A stretch of 64,000 nucleotides of DNA, taken from assembly GCF_000504205.1 (NCBI RefSeq), contig NZ_AZAJ01000001.1:1524879-1588878 (forward strand), read 5' to 3'. Below are positions 36,189-46,097 of this stretch, one piece after another. The first letter of the stretch is position 1. The number at the start of each line of letters is the position of its first letter. The DNA is from Methanolobus tindarius DSM 2278 (GTDB taxonomy: Archaea; Halobacteriota; Methanosarcinia; Methanosarcinales; Methanosarcinaceae). Both the position numbers and the translations under genes were made by a program. Under the pieces are notes generated by a model, which saw nothing but the letters and a program-made list of their open reading frames with translations, did no database searches and was not told where the DNA came from.

Positions 36189-37565
36189 ATGACATTCGCA
36201 AGATCACTTGATTGTTTTGAGTTCTACGAGAGGGCAAAGAAGGGCGAGAAGACCACCCAGGATGACTGGGATCTTATGACAATCCCAATGAAGGCAATGG
36301 AACTCAAGCAGAAATACAACCTTGACTTCAAGAACGAATTTGTACCAACTGACAAGGACATGATGGAAAACCTATTCAAAGCAGGTTTTGAGATGCTTCT
36401 TGAGTGCGGTATTTTCTGTACCGACACAAGCCGTGTAGTAAAATACACAGAAGATGAGATCTGGGATGCAATCAACAACGTCCAGAAGGAATTCGTGCTC
36501 GGTACCGGCAGGGATGCTGTAAGAGTACAGAAGAGAAGTGTTGGCGACAAGAGAAAGCCAATCGTCCAGGGTGGTCCTACCGGTTCCCCAATTTCCGAAG
36601 ACATGTTCATGCCAGTTCACATGAGCTATGCTCTTGAGAAAGAAGTCGACACAATTGTTAACGGTGTGATGATGACAGTCCGTGGCAAGCCACCAATTCC
36701 AAAGAGTCCTTATGAGGTCCTTGCAGCAAAGACCGAAACCAGACTCATTAAGGCAGCAGCAGCAATGGCCGGAAGGCCAGGTATGGGCATATAGGGACCA
36801 GAGACTTCCCTGTCCGCTCAGGGAAATATATCTGCTGACTGTGCCGGTGGTATGGTTTGCAGTGACAGTCACGAAGTATCACAGCTCAACGAGCTTAAGA
36901 TCGACCTTGACGCTATCAGTGTAATGGCTCACTATCAGGGTAACAGTGACATCATCATGGATGAACAGATGCCTATCTTTGGTGGATATGCCGGTGGCAT
37001 AGAAGAAACCACAATAGTCAACATCGCAACACACATCAACGCTTTTGTAATGAGCAATGCAAGCTGGCACCTTGACGGTCCGGTTCACATCCGCTGGGGT
37101 TCAACCAACACAAGGGAAACTCTCATGATCGCTGGATGGGCATGTGCTACAATCTCCGAATTCACTGACATGCTTTCCGGTAACCAGTATTACCCATGTG
37201 CAGGTCCATGTACCGAGATGTGCCTTTTGGAAGCATCCGCTCAGTCTATCACTGACACAGCTTCAGGTCGTGAGATCCTCTCCGGTGTAGCATCTGCAAA
37301 GGGTGTCGTTCAGGATAAGACAACCGGTATGGAAGCAAGGATGATGGGAGAAGTTGCAAGGGCAACAGCAGGAATGGACATCGAAGATGTCAACAAGGTT
37401 CTTGATCTCCTTGTAAGCTCCTACGAGGGCAATTATGCAAATGCACCACAGGGTAAGACCTTCCAGGAATGTTACGATATCGCTACCGTAACACCAACTG
37501 ACGAGTACATGAAGGTCTACGACGGTGCACGCAAGAAGCTCGAAGAGTTCGGACTAACATTCTAA
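36189..37565 (+). CDS. mtmB: Monomethylamine methyltransferase MtmB (copy 2), pyrrolysine at residue 202
   Basis: 458 residues with in-frame TAG at 36792-36794 (codon 202). The start is the ATG at 36189 after AAGAGGT; a frame extending further upstream overlaps mtmC2 and is rejected. Sequence around the amber codon and for about 100 bp near 36900-37010 is nearly identical to mtmB1. The same TTCCCTG/CAGGGAA hairpin follows the TAG. Confidence 0.97.
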
Positions 37566-37604
37566 GACCAATCGATAAAATCAAACCCTCCTTCAATTCC
37601 ATTT

Positions 37605-37641
37605 AGATGGCTGGCTTCTTCCATTTACCAGTCATCTTTTT
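37605..37641 (+). terminator. Terminator of mtmC2-mtmB2
   Basis: AGATGGCTGG (37605-37614) pairs with CCAGTCATCT (37628-37637) through one G-T wobble, followed by a T run. Confidence 0.7.
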
Positions 37642-37823
37642 GGTTGATATGTTGAATTAACTTATTATTTTCTAATATACAGTGGCTACTGAAGTATAAT
37701 TGGAATGCTTGGTTTTGTAGCGAATCTCACTTTTTTATGTTCCGGGCACACGCTCTTATTGAGAATCTCTTATTTACTATTGTGCCAGTACTAAAGAAAA
37801 GAGATTCTGTCACAAGTGATAAT

Positions 37824-39125
37824 ATGGATACTTCAAAGGATTATACCAGTGGGTTTTTTAACTTTATGAAAAAGGCGACAACACCTGTTCAGACTGTAGA
37901 TACTATAATAGAACGTCTGGATGCTGAAGGCTTCTCAAAACTGGATCTGAATGAGCAGTGGAACTTTTCAGCATCAGGGAAATACTGGCTGTCACCTTAT
38001 CCTTCTATGATTATCGCTTTTACCATTGGAAAAAGTGATTCTCTCACAAAAAGTATGAGAATCATTGCGGCTCACACAGATAACCCTGCATTCAGAATAA
38101 AACCGAATCCGGAAGTGAGCAGTGAAGGAATGCTGACACTTAATGTGGAACGCTATGGAGGTCCAATTCTTAACACATGGTTTGATCGTCCTTTATCCAT
38201 TGCAGGGAGAATTGCTGTAAAGTCCGATGAAGTGCTGAAGCCAAAAGTAATTCATCTTGATTTTCAGAGACCAATACTTACTCTGCCAAACCTTGCCATT
38301 CATATGAATCCGGGACCCAACCAGAGTACAGAGATCAAAGTGCAAAAAGAAATGCAGCCTCTTTTGACCCGGTTGATGGAAGATGAGGTCAAAGATAATT
38401 ATCTGCTTGACCTTGTTGCAAAGGAAATCGGTGTAAATGCTGAAGAAATTCTGGATATGGATCTGAACGTTTATTGTTGTGAGGAAGGGATGCTGGTTGG
38501 CTTAAAAGAAGAATTCGTATCCTGTCCAAGAATCGATGATCTTTCCATGGTTTATGCTGCAATGGAAGCACTTGTGGCTTCAGATAACAATTCCGGTATT
38601 AACATTGCTGCATTCATGGATAATGAAGAGGTTGGTTCCATGACAAAACAGGGTGCAGATTCTGTACTTTTAAGCAGCATCCTGGAAAAGATTCATGCAG
38701 GAATTGAGGGAATAGATCAGAGATCGGAATGTCAGGTAAAGGATTATTTTGTCATCTCTGCTGATGGTGCACATGGTTTGCATCCTAATTATGCTGAAAA
38801 GAACGATATTACTAACAAGCCCGTGATGAACAAAGGCATAACAATTAAGATAAGCGGTAGCCGTTCATATGCTTCAGAAGTTGAGACAATTGCAGCTTTT
38901 CAACAGCTTTGTAATAAAGCCGGTGTAAAGTACCAGAAATTTGTGAATCATTCTGATCAAAGGGGTGGAACAACTCTTGGTCCTCTTCTCAGCAAATATC
39001 TACCTGTTCATGTTGTTGATGTCGGAGTTCCAATGCTTGCGATGCATTCAACAAGAGAACTTATGGGCAAACAGGATTTCCTTGATTCCATAGAGGTTTT
39101 CAGGACATTTTTCCAGTTAGAGTGA
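37824..39125 (+). CDS. M18-family aminopeptidase (aspartyl aminopeptidase type)
   Basis: A 433-residue zinc aminopeptidase. The metal-site boxes are AAHTDNPAF, FMDNEEVGS, SADGAHGLHPNYAEKN and NHSDQRGGTTLGP near the C-terminus. I start at the ATG at 37824, after AAGTGAT, because the upstream extension is not typical of the family and the first conserved segment begins right after it. The role is release of N-terminal residues from peptides, probably in the cytoplasm. It stands alone between mtmB2 and tRNA-Pyl and has no visible link to methylamine metabolism. Confidence 0.9.
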   Translation: MDTSKDYTSGFFNFMKKATTPVQTVDTIIERLDAEGFSKLDLNEQWNFSASGKYWLSPYPSMIIAFTIGKSDSLTKSMRIIAAHTDNPAFRIKPNPEVSSEGMLTLNVERYGGPILNTWFDRPLSIAGRIAVKSDEVLKPKVIHLDFQRPILTLPNLAIHMNPGPNQSTEIKVQKEMQPLLTRLMEDEVKDNYLLDLVAKEIGVNAEEILDMDLNVYCCEEGMLVGLKEEFVSCPRIDDLSMVYAAMEALVASDNNSGINIAAFMDNEEVGSMTKQGADSVLLSSILEKIHAGIEGIDQRSECQVKDYFVISADGAHGLHPNYAEKNDITNKPVMNKGITIKISGSRSYASEVETIAAFQQLCNKAGVKYQKFVNHSDQRGGTTLGPLLSKYLPVHVVDVGVPMLAMHSTRELMGKQDFLDSIEVFRTFFQLE

Positions 39126-39181
39126 TAAATAAAAGCTACCAGCTCAAGCGCGCAAATAATTAGGAAAAATATTTGAAAAAT

Positions 39182-39219
39182 TTGAAAAAAGATTTTGTCA
39201 TTATGTGACTCTGGTCACA
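39182..39219 (-). terminator. Terminator of tRNA-Pyl
   Basis: TGTGAC/GTCACA (39204-39219) with a 4-base loop lies 15 bases after the tRNA 3' end, followed on the minus strand by TCTTTTTTC. Confidence 0.6.
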
Positions 39220-39233
39220 CAATGAAACGCATA

Positions 39234-39305
39234 TGGCGGAAACCTCGGGAATTTAACCCGACTGAACGGATTTAGAGTCCATTCGATCAACCTGATCTGA
39301 TTTCC
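39234..39305 (-). tRNA. pylT: tRNA-Pyl (anticodon CUA)
   Basis: 72 bases including the encoded CCA. The acceptor stem is GGAAATC/GGTTTCC with one U-G pair and G as discriminator. The short D arm is GATC/GATC. The anticodon stem has six pairs and the loop CTCTAAA. A 3-base variable region and T stem TCGGG/CCCGA follow. It matches the unusual tRNA-Pyl shape and most bases of the M. barkeri molecule. Its own TATA box (ATATAAAT on the minus strand, about 39348-39356) lies about 43 bases upstream. It is some 27 kb from pylS. Confidence 0.95.
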
Positions 39306-39763
39306 ATGATGATTGGTTGAATCTATTTCTTCCTTGGAATTAATAGTATTTATATCTATCTAGATCTATCTCTTCTCCATATACTGTTGGTGTCTATGCA
39401 TGCTGTTTTCTTATAGTATTATCTTTTTAGCCCACAATATTGATATAGGATGTGTTTCAGGCAGAACATTTCTTCTTCTCTGTTTGTTTGGATTTCACTT
39501 TGCTTCTCTTCTTTGCCTGCATGAACAGGGAATTTCTCATAATTTTATCATTATTTATCATGAACCATAAGAAGGTTTATAAACTTCTATTCAAATGTAG
39601 TATTAGTTCTTACTTGATGATTGTTCCTACATGATAATAATTATTATCTAAGATAAAACATCATCAATGAGTTGTCATCATTATGCAAGTAATTGCGAAT
39701 TCCGGTTGTTCCCGGAATTGACAAAAGCAAACAAAATAAAAGTAATACAAAGGGGACTAAAGA
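39306..39763 (+). promoter_or_regulatory. Region between tRNA-Pyl and cydA with palindrome and leader hairpin
   Basis: A perfect 16-bp palindrome, GATAATAATTATTATC, lies at 39633-39648. Its look is close to a Fur/DtxR-type operator. In the cydA leader, AATTCCGG (39698-39705) pairs with CCGGAATT (39712-39719). AAAGGGG precedes the cydA ATG. A 60-codon frame at 39452-39634 has poor composition and is not called. The tRNA-Pyl promoter is at the left end. Confidence 0.5.
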
Positions 39764-41080
39764 ATGTTAGATTTGCTATATTTAAGCCGTCTGCAGTTTG
39801 CAATAACTGTAGCATTCCACTTCCTGTTCGTTCCACTTACACTGGGACTTGCATTGTTAGTGGCTTATATGGAAACAGTCTATTACAAGACCAAGGATGA
39901 AACCTGGCGTAAAATGGCTGATTTCTGGGGAAGGATATTCAAAATAAACTTTGCAATAGGCCTTGTTACGGGTCTTGCAATGACATTCCAGTTCGGTACT
40001 AATTGGGGTCCATATTCAGAATTTATGGGTGACGTATTCGGATCACCACTGGCCGTAGAAGCACTAATGGCTTTCTTCCTTGAAGGAACTTTCTTTGGTG
40101 CATGGATCTTCCTTGACCGCAACAGACAGAAGCTCAAGGCTTTCTCCATGTGGATGGTTGCTCTTGGAACAAACATCTCTGCACTGTGGATCATCACAGC
40201 CAACGGTTTCATGCAGAACCCGGTAGGATACGAGCTGCTACCTGACGGAAGCAAGGTCATAATGACTGATTTTCTTGCGCTTGTAACTAATAGTTATGTA
40301 TGGTACATGCTGGTTCACACACTTCTTTCAGCTTACCTGCTAACAGCTTTCGTAATTCTTGGAATATGTGCCTATCAGTTCCTTAAGAGAAATGACAGCG
40401 AAGTATTCAGAAAGTCATTCAGGATGGCAATTGTCATTGCACTCGCAACATCAATATTGCTTCCTGTTCTCGGACATGGTTATGCGCAATATGTTACAGA
40501 GATCCAGCCGGCAAAGGGCGCTGCAATGGATGCAATCTGGGAAACCGGTTCATCGGTTCCGATGTATCTCATACAGGTTCCGGATTCAAGTACAGGTTCT
40601 AACAGCGTAGAACTACTTGGAATCCCGGGTCTTGCCAGCTTCCTGTATACCGGAAGTTTCAGTGGTACGATCACCGGCCTGAACCAGATGCCAGCCGATG
40701 AGATTCCACCTGTTGGAATGGTATTCTGGAACTTCAAGCTCATGACAGTCTTAGGTTTCGTTTTCATAGCAGAGGCACTCGCAGGTCTATATCTTCAGAA
40801 GACCGGAAAGCTGTACAGGTCTGATCTGTATCTCAAGTTGATGCAGTGGTCCATTCCGCTTCCATTCATTGCCATAATAGCCGGATGGAATGTTGCAGAA
40901 ATTGGAAGGCAGCCATGGATAGTTTACGGACTGCTTAAGACACCTGATGGAATCTCAATGGTTCCAACATCAGAAGTCATGTTGAGTGTTATACTTATAA
41001 CCGGATTCTATGCGATCCTGTGGGTCTTTGAGTATTACCTGATCAAGAAGACTGTTGTCAATGCAATAGGAGCTGAGTAA
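39764..41080 (+). CDS. cydA: Cytochrome bd oxidase subunit I
   Basis: A 438-residue membrane subunit carrying hemes b558, b595 and d. Nine or so helices are visible. Recognisable boxes are SRLQFAITVAFHFLFVPLT (His ligand), the AFFLEGTFFGAWIFLDRN region, YMLVHTLLSAYLLTAF (second His) and GWNVAEIGRQPWIVYG. The quinol-binding Q-loop is short. In a methanogen the donor would be methanophenazine or another low-potential carrier; oxygen removal is a more likely purpose than respiration. The cydB start follows 1 bp after the stop. Confidence 0.95.
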   Translation: MLDLLYLSRLQFAITVAFHFLFVPLTLGLALLVAYMETVYYKTKDETWRKMADFWGRIFKINFAIGLVTGLAMTFQFGTNWGPYSEFMGDVFGSPLAVEALMAFFLEGTFFGAWIFLDRNRQKLKAFSMWMVALGTNISALWIITANGFMQNPVGYELLPDGSKVIMTDFLALVTNSYVWYMLVHTLLSAYLLTAFVILGICAYQFLKRNDSEVFRKSFRMAIVIALATSILLPVLGHGYAQYVTEIQPAKGAAMDAIWETGSSVPMYLIQVPDSSTGSNSVELLGIPGLASFLYTGSFSGTITGLNQMPADEIPPVGMVFWNFKLMTVLGFVFIAEALAGLYLQKTGKLYRSDLYLKLMQWSIPLPFIAIIAGWNVAEIGRQPWIVYGLLKTPDGISMVPTSEVMLSVILITGFYAILWVFEYYLIKKTVVNAIGAE

Positions 41081-41081
41081 A

Positions 41082-42125
41082 ATGCTGGAATTCTTAACAC
41101 ATGATTTACTTGCTAATATCTGGTTCTTCCTCTGGTGCGTAATTTGGGGAATCTACTTCATAGTAGATTCATTCTCACTTGGAGCAGGTCTTATCACACC
41201 ATTCATTGCATCAGATAAGACACAGAGAATTCAGATCCAGAAGTCAGTAGGTCCTTTCTGGGGTGGAAATGAAGTCTGGCTCATACTGGCTGCAGGTGGA
41301 ACATTTGCCGCTTTTCCACTGGTATTCTCAAAGATGTTCACATTCCTCTATCTTCCAATGATGCTCCTTCTTATTGGACTTATAATGAGAGGAATCTCAG
41401 TTGAGTATCTCCACAAGGATGAAAGTCCCAAGATACAGAACATTCTCATGTGGGGATGGTTTACAGGAAGCCTTGTAATCTCACTTGTACTCGGAGTCGC
41501 ATTTGCAAACTTCTTCAAGGGACTAGCAATCGCTGACGGATGGGTTTACCAGGGTACGCTTCTTGGACTTTTCAGTCCTTATGCATTGATTGGAGGAATA
41601 CTCTTTGTGCTTATCAGTGCAACATCAGGTGCCCTGTGGATCAAGATTAAGACAGAAGGTCCAATTGCTACAAAGGCAGAAGATTTCGCAAATAAGAGCA
41701 GTATAGCAGTACTTGTACTCACCCTTGTGTACCTGGTATATTCCTTTGCAGGAATTGCAAATTTCACAGTTAATTACGCTGCAACACCTGTATTCTATGT
41801 GCTGCCGGCAATTGCAGTTCTGACTGCTATCCTTGCAGTTGTTTTTGCAATGAAGGGAAAGGCCTTCCTTGCTTTCTGCTGCAATCTTGGAGTAATACTC
41901 TTTATTGTACAAAGCGGTCTTGCAAGTATATATCCGTACATGCTCAAGTCATCCATTGCGCTTGAATATGGTATTGATATATATCAGGGAGCTTCAAGCC
42001 AGCTTACTCTGACAGTAATGCTTCTGGGAGCACTTGTGTTTGTGCCACTGGTTATCATTTACCAGCTATGGGCTTACACATTGTTCAAGGAAAAAATAAG
42101 AGAAACAGAAACGGTTGATTACTAA
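41082..42125 (+). CDS. cydB: Cytochrome bd oxidase subunit II
   Basis: A 347-residue partner of CydA with about eight helices. Family boxes are WCVIWGIYFIVDSFSLGAG, PFWGGNEVWLILAAGGTFAAFP and the middle region NILMWGWFTGSLVISLVLG. It begins 1 bp after cydA. No cydX-like peptide or cydDC exporter genes are present. A terminator overlaps the stop codon. Confidence 0.95.
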   Translation: MLEFLTHDLLANIWFFLWCVIWGIYFIVDSFSLGAGLITPFIASDKTQRIQIQKSVGPFWGGNEVWLILAAGGTFAAFPLVFSKMFTFLYLPMMLLLIGLIMRGISVEYLHKDESPKIQNILMWGWFTGSLVISLVLGVAFANFFKGLAIADGWVYQGTLLGLFSPYALIGGILFVLISATSGALWIKIKTEGPIATKAEDFANKSSIAVLVLTLVYLVYSFAGIANFTVNYAATPVFYVLPAIAVLTAILAVVFAMKGKAFLAFCCNLGVILFIVQSGLASIYPYMLKSSIALEYGIDIYQGASSQLTLTVMLLGALVFVPLVIIYQLWAYTLFKEKIRETETVDY

Positions 42126-42147
42126 CCGTTTCAACATTTTGTTTTTT
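42108..42147 (+). terminator. Terminator of cydAB
   Basis: GAAACGGTT (42108-42116) pairs perfectly with AACCGTTTC (42124-42132) and two T runs follow. The stem contains the end of cydB. Confidence 0.8.
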
Positions 42148-42195
42148 GTATCATTTCAATTTATTTAAATTTTAAACATATACCTGACTTTCATT

Positions 42196-44124
42196 TCAGT
42201 TTTCTTTTTCAGGAATTCCGGTACCAAGGAAAATAAGTTTAGTTTCTATCGGAGTACCATCATCACCATCAGTCATTGTGATATCTTCTCTTTGGATGTC
42301 AATATTCACATTTTCAGGTTTCAGGTCAGATTCCTGCATGTATTCAAGTATCAGTTTTTTCCCGTGCTCGTTTGCATATTCCAGAGCATCTGAATAAGTT
42401 GGGAACTCCTTTCTTTCCACTGGAGAAAACACCAGAATGCTTCTTTCAGTCTTCTTGTAAAATGATTTTACAAGTATCTCAATGCTTTTTACTCCTTTAC
42501 CCACAAGAGCCCCGACAGCATTTCCAACATCGGCATGTTCAGGAACTACAATATCGGCAATAATAAGCCTGTTAAGTTCTTCAACATAGCAACTGACAGG
42601 TCCACCAAGAAGCACCACCGGAACATTCACTTTAAACTGTGAGAGGAAATCCCCGCGTATCATTTTTTCTATCTCAGGCTTTGAAATTCCTTTATACATA
42701 AAGCTCATGAGATCAAGTGCCATATTGATTGCGACTTCCTTTTTAATATGCATACAAAGTTCGGTCTCATCCATTGGTGTGAGCCTTGCAAGGATCTTTG
42801 CTCCGGTATGTGAGGCTTCAGTGTCCCATTTTGTGTATTCTCCAAGCACATGTAGGGCATCTGTCGGAGTAAAACCGATTGCCTGGACAAGTCTTTTTTG
42901 TATCAGTGAATCAACACTATCCGGAGATATTGGTTTTCCGATCTTCCAGAATATATCGTTCAGTGAGACAGGTTCAAACTGAATTATTTCCATGAGTTCT
43001 TTTTCAAATGGACTAAGGTTTGTGGCGTCTTTTCCCGTCCTGACGAAAAACTTAGTTGGTTGCACATTTTCTGCAAGATGCACCCTTGAAGGTGTCCTGC
43101 CAGATTTTAACTGCTCCATGAAACCGGGATATTTAATAGCAGCAAGGCAGAGTGGAACAACCCTGCGTGGTCCGATATTGACATTGCGGTTTTTGATCCA
43201 TACATGACTGTCACCGCCCATGGCAGATGTTTCCATACGTATGGCCTTCACTTTTGTATGCCATCCTCCGACCACGGCTCCTGTGTCCACAAGTTCCGGG
43301 AAACCACTGTAATTCAGTGAAACATCGGTACTTGTTCCTCCGACATCGATAACTGCACAAGTATCATTTCCTGAAAGGAAGGAAGCACCCATAAGACTTG
43401 CAGCAGGTCCTGAAAATATAGACTCGATAGGTTTTTCCATGGCCTCGTGTATGCCTATTACAGAGCCGTCACATTTCAGCATCATGAGTTTTGCATCTAT
43501 GCCACGTTTTTTAATATCGGTTAGAATTGCGTGGATGAATTGGTCTGCAATCGGAAGTAGTTGTGCGTTAAGATAAGCTGTAACACCTCTTTCATATGCT
43601 CCAAGATCCTGTGACAGTTCGTGTCCACAAACAATTGGAAGTCCGGTTAGCTCTGAAAGCATATCCCTCACTTTTATTTCATGATCAGGATTACGGATAC
43701 TGAAATATGAGGAGACAGCAAAAGCGGAAACCCTTTCTTTGACTTTAAGAGCATATTCCCTTATGGCTTCCATATCAAGAATATCGTCTTCAAGCCCGGC
43801 TACGTTGTGTCCACCTTTTACTACAATGAAATCGGCTATTGGTGTATTTGCAGGGAGTGTGTGTTTTCCTATGAGTATAAGAGCAACCGGGTAGCCGGTT
43901 TTTTCAAGTATGGTGTTGGTTGCAAGGGTTGTTGAAACTGAAACAAGTTTGACATCAGACAGATACTTGCCGTCAAGTCCATCGATTGCATTCTCTATTC
44001 CTGTTAAAAGGTCAGGATATGTCGTAAGGGCTTTATTGGAATCAATAACCTTTCTGTCAGAATCCCTTACAATTACTGCATCGGTGTACGTCCCACCGGC
44101 ATCTATTCCAAGACTGTACTGCAT
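42196..44124 (-). CDS. HyuA-like ASKHA ATPase family protein (copy 1)
   Basis: A 642-residue protein of the hydantoinase/oxoprolinase HyuA type. Phosphate-1 is GIDAGGTYTDAV (6-17), with SGPAAS at 238-243, phosphate-2 DVGGTSTDV (260-268) and a conserved ETSAMGGDSHVW box (298-309). All ATP-site elements are intact. It is directly downstream of a paralogue (stop and start abut), so the two are one operon. No HyuB partner gene is present, which argues against a true hydantoinase. It lacks the iron-sulfur domain of RamA. Substrate unknown; ATP-driven activation of a corrinoid protein or hydrolysis of a small cyclic amide are possibilities. Confidence 0.85.
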   Translation of the reverse strand: MQYSLGIDAGGTYTDAVIVRDSDRKVIDSNKALTTYPDLLTGIENAIDGLDGKYLSDVKLVSVSTTLATNTILEKTGYPVALILIGKHTLPANTPIADFIVVKGGHNVAGLEDDILDMEAIREYALKVKERVSAFAVSSYFSIRNPDHEIKVRDMLSELTGLPIVCGHELSQDLGAYERGVTAYLNAQLLPIADQFIHAILTDIKKRGIDAKLMMLKCDGSVIGIHEAMEKPIESIFSGPAASLMGASFLSGNDTCAVIDVGGTSTDVSLNYSGFPELVDTGAVVGGWHTKVKAIRMETSAMGGDSHVWIKNRNVNIGPRRVVPLCLAAIKYPGFMEQLKSGRTPSRVHLAENVQPTKFFVRTGKDATNLSPFEKELMEIIQFEPVSLNDIFWKIGKPISPDSVDSLIQKRLVQAIGFTPTDALHVLGEYTKWDTEASHTGAKILARLTPMDETELCMHIKKEVAINMALDLMSFMYKGISKPEIEKMIRGDFLSQFKVNVPVVLLGGPVSCYVEELNRLIIADIVVPEHADVGNAVGALVGKGVKSIEILVKSFYKKTERSILVFSPVERKEFPTYSDALEYANEHGKKLILEYMQESDLKPENVNIDIQREDITMTDGDDGTPIETKLIFLGTGIPEKEN

Positions 44125-46080
44125 TTATTCTACCTCCATTTTCCTTCCTTTTCCGGCTTCTCCAATACCTGAAAAGGCGAGTCGTGTTTCTACAGGAAGC
44201 CCTCCTTCGTGTGTAATAATATCACTTCGATGCATATCGATGCTAACATCAGCAGTGTTCAGGCCGGCATCACTCATGTAGTTCATTATGAGCTTGCTGC
44301 CAATTTCTTCACCGAATTCCAGAGCTTCGTGATATGATGCGAATTCCTCCCTGCCTCCCGGGAAGAATACAACAAAAGATGATGTTTTGAGATTGTATTT
44401 TGATTCCGTGTAGCTGGCTTTTATCAGAACCTCAAGTTTCTTTGCACCTTTTCCTGCAACTGCACCAACGGCGTTTCCGACGCTGCAGTATTCGGGAAGG
44501 ATAATCTGTGCATCTATGAAATCTGCAAGTCCCTTCTCATAAGCTTTTACAGGTCCGCCAAGAAGAACCACGGGGAGATAGACTTTGAATCCGGCAAAGA
44601 ACTTTCCCCTGAGCACTTTTTCTATCTCTTCCCTGCTTACACCTTCAAGCAGGAATGAAATAAGGTTCTGTGCCATGTTTATGGCAACATCTTCCTTTAT
44701 TCGGAGACAAAACTCCTCTTCATCGGTTCCTGAAAGGGCAGCCAGAATACCGGCTCCCAGAACTGAAGCTTCCTTGTTCCACTGGGTGTATTCCCCAAGA
44801 ACATGGAGAGCGTCTGTGGGTGTAAATCCAATTGTTTTTATGAGCCTTTTCTGTATGAGCAGGTCAAGTGTAGCTGGGCTCGGAAGCCTGTTCTCATTCC
44901 AGTAAATCTCACTGACAGTAAGTGGTTTGTCTCCTATTCTTGAAAGTAAGTCATCTTCTGCAGAACTGATGTCCGGTAATTCCAGTCCTGATCTGATAAA
45001 GAATTTTGTTGGTTGCAGGTTCTCACCTATTTGATTGCGGAGAATAACCTGATTTTGTTTGAGCTTTTCAATTATTTCGGGGTGTTCACTGGCAGCAAGA
45101 CAAAGTGGAATTACCCTTCTTGGTCCAATATTTGTCACATGGTTTCTGACCCATACATGACTGTCTCCTCCCATTGCGGATGTTTCCATTCTTATGGCTT
45201 TGACCTTTGTCTGCCATCCACCTACCAGAGCACCGGAATCACTGAGTTCGGGAATACCGTTGTGTATAACTGAAACATCGGTACTGGTTCCTCCAACATC
45301 GATGACAACACAGTCCTCAGTTCCTGAAAGATATGATGCTCCAACTAAACTTGCAGCAGGTCCTGAGAATACAGATTCTATCGGTTTTTTCGGGGCTTCA
45401 GAGATACCTACAACTGAACCGTCACATTTGAGCATCATGAGTTTTGCGTCAATATTTCTTCTTTCTATTTCAGAACTGACAGCTTTCATAAAATGACTTG
45501 ATATTGGTATGAGTCTGGCGTTCAGGTATGCAGTGATACCTCTTTCATATGCACCAAGATCCTGTGAAAGTTCATGTCCGCAAACAACCGGAAGTCCGCT
45601 GAGTTCAGTGATAAGTTCTTTTATTTTTAATTCGTGATCCGGGTTCCGTACACTGAAATAGGATGAAACTGCAAATGCAGAGACTTTATCTTTTACTCTG
45701 AGTACAAATTCCCTTACAGATTCCAGGTCAACAGGACAAACTTCGTTCCCTGCACTGTTATGTCCTCCTTTTACAAGGCTGAAATGTTCGATTTTTGATC
45801 TGTTGGGTACATCCGCATCATTTGCAAGAATAAGAGCTACAGGGTAGCCTGTTTTTTCAAGTACACTATTGGTTGCAAGGGTTGTAGAAACAGATACATA
45901 ACCGACCTTTTCAAGGTGATGCTGATCAAGCCCGTCCAGAGTATTCCTGATGCCTTTTAAAAGGTCAGGATATGTAGTCAATGACTTGTTTGAATCTATT
46001 ATGCTGCCATCAGAGTCCCTGATCAGGACAGCGTCAGTATAGGTGCCTCCGGCATCTATTCCTAGGCTGTAATCCATCAA
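44125..46080 (-). CDS. HyuA-like ASKHA ATPase family protein (copy 2)
   Basis: A 651-residue paralogue, first gene of the leftward pair. It has the same boxes: GIDAGGTYTDAV near the N-terminus, SGPAAS, DVGGTSTDV and ETSAMGGDSHVW. The C-terminal 50 residues diverge from copy 1. Its ribosome site (AGGAGGT) lies inside a perfect 6-bp inverted repeat (46081-46097) touching the start codon. It is head-to-head with the PAS/GAF sensor gene at 46847, so the two may be controlled from one intergenic region. Confidence 0.85.
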   Translation of the reverse strand: MMDYSLGIDAGGTYTDAVLIRDSDGSIIDSNKSLTTYPDLLKGIRNTLDGLDQHHLEKVGYVSVSTTLATNSVLEKTGYPVALILANDADVPNRSKIEHFSLVKGGHNSAGNEVCPVDLESVREFVLRVKDKVSAFAVSSYFSVRNPDHELKIKELITELSGLPVVCGHELSQDLGAYERGITAYLNARLIPISSHFMKAVSSEIERRNIDAKLMMLKCDGSVVGISEAPKKPIESVFSGPAASLVGASYLSGTEDCVVIDVGGTSTDVSVIHNGIPELSDSGALVGGWQTKVKAIRMETSAMGGDSHVWVRNHVTNIGPRRVIPLCLAASEHPEIIEKLKQNQVILRNQIGENLQPTKFFIRSGLELPDISSAEDDLLSRIGDKPLTVSEIYWNENRLPSPATLDLLIQKRLIKTIGFTPTDALHVLGEYTQWNKEASVLGAGILAALSGTDEEEFCLRIKEDVAINMAQNLISFLLEGVSREEIEKVLRGKFFAGFKVYLPVVLLGGPVKAYEKGLADFIDAQIILPEYCSVGNAVGAVAGKGAKKLEVLIKASYTESKYNLKTSSFVVFFPGGREEFASYHEALEFGEEIGSKLIMNYMSDAGLNTADVSIDMHRSDIITHEGGLPVETRLAFSGIGEAGKGRKMEVE

Positions 46081-46097
46081 AGTACCTCCTAGGTACT
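46081..46097 (-). promoter_or_regulatory. Hairpin over the ribosome site of HyuA-like copy 2
   Basis: AGTACC (46081-46086) and GGTACT (46092-46097) pair with a 5-base loop. The SD bases fall within the stem and loop, directly beside the ATG at 46080. Confidence 0.5.

Noticed and set aside
39452-39634. 60-codon frame between tRNA-Pyl and cydA
   Set aside because: No ribosome site and low-complexity hydrophobic content; it overlaps the 5' end of the palindrome.
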